Assembly (NCBI GenBank): GCA_047636995.1
Contig: JBLIGQ010000035.1
Span: 1 to 28,908, forward strand
From: JAQWQB01 sp047636995
Lineage (GTDB): Bacteria > Bacteroidota > Bacteroidia > Flavobacteriales_D > Sanyastnellaceae
Direction of reading: 5' to 3'
DNA: 28,908 nt
Shown: piece after piece, positions 24,605-28,908 of the stretch
Position numbering within the stretch: the first letter of the stretch is position 1
Layout of the letters: the number at the start of each line of letters is the position of its first letter
Position numbers and translations under genes: made by a program
Notes under the pieces: generated by a model
The model's database searches: none
Told to the model about the DNA's origin: nothing
Seen by the model: only the letters and a program-made list of their open reading frames with translations

Positions 24605-25462
24605 ATGGCAGCTAAAGGCGTGTTAATACCAATTGGGGGGAATGAAGACAAGGGGGTTGAGCAAAATGAAAGCTTTGAAGTTGAGTTCATAGAAGATGGG
24701 ATTCTAAGCCATGTTGTTCGCGAAGCAGGCGGACCAGAGGCGAAGATCGTGATTATCCCTACTGCTTCAAGCATTCCGAAGGAAGTGGCAGAAATGTACC
24801 TCATTGCCTTTGGTAAGTTTGGATGTAAAAACTTGGCAGTGCTTGACATTCGGAATCGCATGCAAAGCGAAAAAGAGAGCACAGTAAAAATATTGGAGGA
24901 TTGTGATTGTGTTATGTTCTCAGGCGGTGATCAGAGTAAGATTTCCAAATTTATAGCCAACACGAAAGCGCATGAAGTGATCGCTAGACGCTACCAAGAA
25001 GAGCGTTTTGTGATCGCAGGAACGAGTGCTGGGGCCATGGCCATGAGTGAACACATGGTTTCTGGAGGAAGCAGTCGGGAATCAATGTACAAGGGCGCTG
25101 TGATGATGCGAAAAGGATTGGGTTTAATCAAAGGATTGATTATCGACACCCACTTTATTCGCCGCGGCAGATTTGGTAGACTCGCAGAAGCAATGGCCAT
25201 TCATCCAAATTTATTGGGATTGGGGTTGGCTGAAGACACGGGCATAATCATTGAAGAAGGAAACAAGTTCAAGGTTATTGGTTCCGGCATGGTAGTGCTT
25301 TATGATCCGAGCAAGTTGACGCACAATACACACAGTGTTCTTCCTGAAGGAACACCCATCAGTCTTGGGAATCTAATTGTAAATATTCTGGCCAACAATG
25401 ATGAGTTTACGATTGATAACCGCGTGGTGAGCATTTCTCCGTTGGAAGAGGGGTATATTTAA
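24605..25462 (+). CDS. cphB: Cyanophycinase
   Basis: A 285-aa S51-family serine peptidase that cuts cyanophycin to beta-Asp-Arg dipeptides. Ser141 in GTSAGA is the nucleophile; His183 (IDTHFIRRGRFGRL) and Glu210 (GLAEDTG) complete the expected triad, and FSGGDQ (105-110) is the family oxyanion block. No signal peptide is seen, so it is intracellular, as expected for using stored granules. In-frame ATGs at 24563 and 24587 are also possible. 24605 is preferred because the conserved GVLIPIGG strand follows at once and a 7/8 -7 box (TATTTTTA, 24577-24584) lies just upstream. The 106-bp gap to the divergent cphA must hold both promoters. Confidence 0.95.
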   Translation: MAAKGVLIPIGGNEDKGVEQNESFEVEFIEDGILSHVVREAGGPEAKIVIIPTASSIPKEVAEMYLIAFGKFGCKNLAVLDIRNRMQSEKESTVKILEDCDCVMFSGGDQSKISKFIANTKAHEVIARRYQEERFVIAGTSAGAMAMSEHMVSGGSSRESMYKGAVMMRKGLGLIKGLIIDTHFIRRGRFGRLAEAMAIHPNLLGLGLAEDTGIIIEEGNKFKVIGSGMVVLYDPSKLTHNTHSVLPEGTPISLGNLIVNILANNDEFTIDNRVVSISPLEEGYI

Positions 25463-25501
25463 ACCGGTTTATTTTGGTCGCCTTGTTTGGCGCCCCAGTA
25501 A

Positions 25502-26434
25502 TTATTTATAAATAGAGATCTCTTCGGTGCCGTCACTTTTCTTCATGCCTCGGTACATTCCGTCAGTATTGAATTCAAGGCATAAATTGCCTTTTGAATC
25601 AGCGGCAATTAGTCCGCCATCACCACCCAACTCAAAAAGTCTTTTTTGAATGACTTCTGAACAAGCATCTTGGAGTGAAAGGCCTTTGAACTCCATAAGG
25701 CAACTGACATCATAAGCTACAACGCCGCGAATAAAAAACTCTCCACTTCCTGTACATGATACGGCGCACGTTTGATTGTTAGCGTAGTTTCCAGCGCCCA
25801 ACATCGGACTGTCACCAACCCTTCCGAAACGCTTATTGGTCATCCCGCCTGTTGATGTAGCTGCGGCAATGTTTCCTTCTTGATCAAGTGCTACAGCGCC
25901 AACTGTTCCAAATTTCTTTTCGTTTAAAGGCGAATGATCAAGCTGAACGACATCGTTTTTTAATGCTTCTTGCCATTGTTTGTAGCGAAGATCATCATGG
26001 AAGTATTCAGCAGCTTCCAACTGAACATTGTTTTCTTTGGCGAAGGCCAATGCACCTTTCCCAGCCAGAAAAACGTGGCCAGATTTTTCCATGATCAGCT
26101 TCGCTAGTTGTATAGGGTTTTTCACACCCTCAACTCCCGCAACTGCACCACCCATTCTGGTTTTTCCTTCCATGATGGCTGCATCCATCTCATGCGTTCC
26201 TTCGTGTGTGAAAACAGCTCCTTTGCCTGCGTTGAACAGCGGGGAATCTTCCATTTCAGAAACGGCTCTTTCAACCGCATCTAAGGCAGAGCCTCCTTTA
26301 TCTAAAAGAGCATATCCGGCATTAAGAGCAGAAGACAAAGCCGCTTTGTACGCCGCTTCTTTTTCATCGCTCATCTGACTTTTATGAATGGTTCCAGCGC
26401 CTCCGTGAATGGCTATGGTAAAAGCATTTTTCAT
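25502..26434 (-). CDS. iaaA: Isoaspartyl peptidase / plant-type L-asparaginase
   Basis: A 310-aa Ntn hydrolase that splits beta-aspartyl dipeptides. It should autocleave before Thr177 (KFGTVGAV), making that threonine the N-terminal nucleophile. Other family motifs are IHGGAGTI (9-16), NAGKGAVFTHEGTHEMDA (68-85) and GRVGDSPMLGAGNYA, and the substrate-binding STGGMTNK block is intact. Together with CphB it completes cyanophycin use: beta-Asp-Arg to Asp and Arg. No signal peptide is seen. It starts only 27 bp after the GYF_2 gene, so the two are probably one transcript, and it is convergent with cphB. Confidence 0.95.
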   Translation of the reverse strand: MKNAFTIAIHGGAGTIHKSQMSDEKEAAYKAALSSALNAGYALLDKGGSALDAVERAVSEMEDSPLFNAGKGAVFTHEGTHEMDAAIMEGKTRMGGAVAGVEGVKNPIQLAKLIMEKSGHVFLAGKGALAFAKENNVQLEAAEYFHDDLRYKQWQEALKNDVVQLDHSPLNEKKFGTVGAVALDQEGNIAAATSTGGMTNKRFGRVGDSPMLGAGNYANNQTCAVSCTGSGEFFIRGVVAYDVSCLMEFKGLSLQDACSEVIQKRLFELGGDGGLIAADSKGNLCLEFNTDGMYRGMKKSDGTEEISIYK

Positions 26435-26461
26435 AGTAAGAAATCAACGTTTTGGTACAGA

Positions 26462-27415
26462 TTAATTTTCGCGCTCCTGTCTATTGAATCGCGCCAATTC
26501 AATGCTCGCGGTCTGAACTTGACTCAGCAAAATGGGAGCTATAATGAAGAAGTTTAGAAGGTTCACAAACGGAATCAGTGTCATAATGCAGAACGCCGTT
26601 GCAAGCTCCATTGATATAGGCCCCTCTTGACCTCTTAATCTGAATTGAAAATTAATCCGTGCCGCAAGTGTTCTCCAGAAAATAAACTGCCAGTAAATGT
26701 TGAAGAAAGGAATGAATAAGAAACCAATGGCCTGTCCTGCGCCAAAATCATCGCTTTTAACCTTTGGAAGGTTGTCGTATTTCAGTCCACAATAAATAAT
26801 GGTAAAGATGCCGCATGTGATGAAGTGCAAGAGAATGCATACGCCTACGCTCATCTCATCAGTGAATCTTGTTTTTGAGAAGCGTTTCTTTTCATCATCC
26901 GTTAAACGATTGATGTCGAACAATTCATCATAAACGGGAAGTGAGGTGAAAGCTGATTTGGAGCGTGTTCGCTGCTGCTGCTGCTGCTGCTTTTGCCCTT
27001 GCCCTTGCCCTTGCCCTTCACCTTCACCTTGGTGTTGTCCTTGTCCTTCTTTATTCTCCTGTGGGACCGGCACCGGCAGTATTTCAGCTGTGGGCTCTTC
27101 TGAAGAATTTTTGCCTGAATCAGCACTTGACGAAGCTTGGTTCGAATTTTCATCTTTGGCCTCTTCGCTGCTTTCTTCATTTTCCGTAGAGGTAGAATCG
27201 CTTCCTTTCTCTTGAGCAGAAGTTATTTCTTCTGGAGTGAATGGGATAGAAGGATCGAAGATGAATTTTAAAGCATCAATGGAATCTGCGTTAACCCATT
27301 CAGACATGCGATCAGTTCGAATCTGAGCATTGGGTTGCAATCCTTTCTTCTGAAGTTCCAGCGCAGAAAATGGTCCGAGCTGCACACTGTTTTCATCAAG
27401 TACGTAGAAGTTCAT
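26462..27415 (-). CDS. GYF_2-domain membrane protein with low-complexity linker
   Basis: A 317-aa protein. A GYF_2 domain lies at about 1-52 (YVLDENSVQLGPFSALELQKKG…WVNADSIDAL). An acidic Ser/Glu/Gln linker follows at about 60-155, including (GQ)4 and Q6 tracts. The C-terminal membrane part (about 165-317) is DUF4234-like, with hydrophobic segments VGVCILLHFITCGIFTIIYCG, FLFIPFFNIYWQFIFW and FCIMTLIPFVNLLNFFIIAPIL. GYF_2 domains often bind proline-rich or partner peptides near membranes; the role here is unknown. The Q6 and (GQ)4 runs are encoded by microsatellites (26971-26990 and 26993-27016). TATCTTTC (27432-27439) is a 7/8 -7 box. Co-transcription with iaaA is likely. Confidence 0.8.
   Translation of the reverse strand: MNFYVLDENSVQLGPFSALELQKKGLQPNAQIRTDRMSEWVNADSIDALKFIFDPSIPFTPEEITSAQEKGSDSTSTENEESSEEAKDENSNQASSSADSGKNSSEEPTAEILPVPVPQENKEGQGQHQGEGEGQGQGQGQKQQQQQQRTRSKSAFTSLPVYDELFDINRLTDDEKKRFSKTRFTDEMSVGVCILLHFITCGIFTIIYCGLKYDNLPKVKSDDFGAGQAIGFLFIPFFNIYWQFIFWRTLAARINFQFRLRGQEGPISMELATAFCIMTLIPFVNLLNFFIIAPILLSQVQTASIELARFNRQEREN
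26971..27016 (-). repeat. In-frame microsatellites: (CAG)6 and (GGGCAA)4
   Basis: On the plus strand, six GCT triplets (26971-26988) are followed by four TTGCCC hexamers (26993-27016). In the minus-strand gene they encode Q6 and (GQ)4. Both units are multiples of three, so slippage would change linker length without breaking the frame. Confidence 0.9.
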
Positions 27416-27475
27416 GGGCTAAAGTTTGAACGAAAGATACTCTTCGCCCCACGAACTTGAAATCAAAATTTGAAA

Positions 27476-28249
27476 TTAATGACCAGTGGTAAATAAGTTG
27501 CGTGCACCGGAGATACCACATTTTTGGTACTGGTGGTAGGCCTGAGCTGCCCGCTCATCTATTTCTGCGCCGCTTTCTCCTAACAACCAACCATCCAAAG
27601 CTGCTTTTAATGTATAGGCTTCAGGGGCCATCAGATGGGTGGTCCACAGAAGTGGCTTGGCCTGGGATGATAAGATTTCTGGGGCGAAAAACTTTTTGCT
27701 ATAACAAGCAAGAATAATGATTTCTGGTGGTGTTTCTTCAACGGCTTCATAGGTCAAGTCCACATCGAAGTCCATGAGCCCATCATGTCCGATGTAGGCA
27801 ATCAAATCTGACCTTCCTCCAAATTTCAGTTGGGTTCCATCTGCATCAACAACCATCTCATTCTGTCTGTTTGACGCACGCAAAAAATCTTCGGTGCATG
27901 CTTTAATGAATTTTCCATCATAGGCTTCTGCCAGCATGAAGCAGTTTTCGGTTTTGTGTTTAAAGAGTGCACGTTCAAGCACGATGTCATTGGTTGAGGG
28001 GACCATTTTCTGAAAAATCCATTCAGTTGTTTTTAGCTTAAAGAACGATTTTATGCCATATCCACAGCCCCAATAGAGGTTGTTCGCTGGATCTTGTCCG
28101 TTCCCGATTTTCTCGGGTACGGGCACAATCCCTTGATTCACATTGTCACAAAGGGCAACGAAAACATGCACTGTTTTTGGCTCACTTGTGCCAGCATTTG
28201 AAGATTGGACGAAGAGAAGGGTAAAGAAAAAAGTGATAATGGTTTTCAT
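27476..28249 (-). CDS. Exported protein with possible caspase-like fold
   Basis: A 257-aa protein with a signal peptide (MKTIITFFFTLLFVQSSNAG, cleavage near 19-20). The start at 28249 is chosen because the upstream in-frame extension would put 15 polar residues before this signal. No family is recognised with certainty. A hydrophobic strand TVHVFVALCDN (26-36) is followed later by DLIAYIGHDGLMD (His155) and EIIILACYSKKFF (Cys182). Strand-His-Gly then strand-x-x-Cys is the order of clan CD (caspase-like) peptidases. The segment LLWTTHLMAPEAYTL (200-214) could close the fold. It would act in the periplasm or outside the cell. TACCTTTA (28271-28278) is a 7/8 -7 box. The peptidase idea is inference; it may be inactive. 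Confidence 0.7.
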   Translation of the reverse strand: MKTIITFFFTLLFVQSSNAGTSEPKTVHVFVALCDNVNQGIVPVPEKIGNGQDPANNLYWGCGYGIKSFFKLKTTEWIFQKMVPSTNDIVLERALFKHKTENCFMLAEAYDGKFIKACTEDFLRASNRQNEMVVDADGTQLKFGGRSDLIAYIGHDGLMDFDVDLTYEAVEETPPEIIILACYSKKFFAPEILSSQAKPLLWTTHLMAPEAYTLKAALDGWLLGESGAEIDERAAQAYHQYQKCGISGARNLFTTGH

Positions 28250-28627
28250 TTTTGTTTCGGTTTTTAGGGCTAAAGGTAGAACGCGAGCTTTCATCGGTTG
28301 GTATAGTTGAAAGGGTAGAAATTGCCCTTTCTGGTCATTCGAATTACCCTATTTTCAAACTATTTTCATGTACGTTGGGCAATCGAGACGTACGATTTAT
28401 TAATGTATCAAAAAAATCAACTATGAAGGTAAGTACAGAAGTTTTTTTGTCGATTTATACACGTAATAGCAATTCAAAAGTGGGCAATAAAGCATGAAAA
28501 AGGCCATTTTGAGAAGTACGTTTTGAATCGGCAAATCACGCACATTCAAAAATCCGTCTAACCTTTGAGAGAAGTCGGTTTGACGAAATCGGTGGTCTAA
28601 AATCAAATAGGATTTAAAACGAAGGTT
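28250..28627. other. Intergenic region between two divergent genes
   Basis: 378 bp without a convincing gene. It contains the likely -7 box of the exported protein (28271-28278, minus strand), a GAAAGGG…CCCTTTC inverted repeat (28309-28331), a TTGCCC (28322-28327) / GGGCAA (28377-28382) pair and GTACGT-N12-ACGTAC (28370-28393). A 24-codon frame at 28423-28497 has no supporting feature. Confidence 0.5.
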
Positions 28628-28908
28628 ATGAAAAACATCAAGAATTTAAGAGATCAGCAGCTTCAGCGCATAAGTGGAATGTGGCTAGTGCGTGCAACAG
28701 AGTTGCAATTGAAAGCGAACAAGATGAGGGCGCGATTGAAAAAACGAATGGAGCGTGAAGCGAAACGACATGCTTCTTTAGAACCGACGCATCTTTTATT
28801 GGCCAATTCTAAGATCATTCTCGATGCCTTGAAACCCCATGGAGAATCAATCGCTCTGGAGCTAGTGCGCAAGCAGATTTCAGAATGTGAGGCAAAGATT
28901 CATGATGT
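28628..28908 (+). CDS. Charged alpha-helical protein of unknown function (partial)
   Basis: The ATG at 28628 opens a frame that runs off the window edge after 93 codons. The visible part is rich in Lys, Arg and Glu (LKANKMRARLKKRMEREAKRH), predicted to be helical, with no signal peptide. No family is recognised. The start is supported by AT-rich upstream sequence without stops competing in frame, but the gene cannot be judged without its 3' part. Confidence 0.5.
   Translation, partial: MKNIKNLRDQQLQRISGMWLVRATELQLKANKMRARLKKRMEREAKRHASLEPTHLLLANSKIILDALKPHGESIALELVRKQISECEAKIHD

Noticed and set aside
25463..25501. CGCC-TTGTTT-GGCG hairpin between cphB and iaaA as a bidirectional terminator.
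   Set aside because: The stem is only about 4 bp of perfect pairing and lacks a T-tract.
26946..27215. Plus-strand frames rich in Cys/Pro or Ala opposite the GYF_2 gene.
   Set aside because: They are shadows of the microsatellites and low-complexity linker of the minus-strand gene.
28309..28331. GAAAGGG…CCCTTTC hairpin as a terminator.
   Set aside because: No T-run follows on either strand and it lies upstream of both divergent neighbours.
28423..28497. 24-codon frame (MKVSTEVFLSIYTRN…).
   Set aside because: It has no signal, domain or promoter support and is short enough to occur by chance.

Overview
The window reads as a chromosomal segment of a marine-type member of the Bacteroidota, most likely Flavobacteriales. 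This rests on several signs: a short primary sigma factor without region 1.1, upstream boxes of the TAnnTTTG type instead of strong Shine-Dalgarno sites, a TamL-type lipoprotein of the BamA/TamA family, a very large secreted protein built of HYR/Ig-like repeats, and a gene set typical of that group. Coding density is high, with two pairs of convergent genes overlapping by exactly 4 bp. No tRNA, rRNA, CRISPR array, phage or complete insertion sequence was seen.

Layout. 1-3196 (-): the N-terminal 1065 codons of a giant exported repeat protein, cut by the window edge. It is separated from an SH3-NlpC/P60 hydrolase (+) by a regulatory region with a 46-bp inverted repeat. 4177-4612: a non-coding tandem array of six 19-bp palindromes spaced exactly 72 bp apart. 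4754-7698: a sodium:solute symporter and, convergent, a 3-hydroxyacyl-CoA dehydrogenase. 7824-10471 (+): a tight four-gene operon (DUF547, rhodanese lipoprotein, TIGR04282 transferase, purine nucleoside phosphorylase) that matches the accessory half of arsenosugar clusters but lacks ArsM and ArsS here. 10477-14379: a 41-aa exported peptide or lipoprotein, a zinc-ribbon protein, an RhlE-type DEAD-box helicase, an acyltransferase and a SpoU/TrmH RNA methyltransferase. 14422-21626 (+): tamL, accD, rpsO, pnp and rpoD, with intrinsic terminators after rpsO, pnp and rpoD.

21687-21838 holds a candidate structured small RNA between rpoD and cphA, with its own promoter-like box and terminator. 21841-26434 is a complete cyanophycin cycle: CphA (polymer synthesis), divergent CphB (cleavage to beta-Asp-Arg) and an isoaspartyl peptidase (dipeptide cleavage). 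The peptidase is probably co-transcribed with an upstream GYF_2/multi-membrane-span protein that carries in-frame microsatellites. The window ends with an exported protein bearing a possible caspase-like His/Cys pair and a truncated, highly charged unknown protein.

Most interesting points: the candidate RNA beside rpoD; the arsenosugar-like operon whose PNP has Asp where the human enzyme has its base-selecting Asn; the cyanophycin locus with an HxxEH motif in CphA; the palindromic 72-bp array; and the putative clan CD peptidase-like protein.
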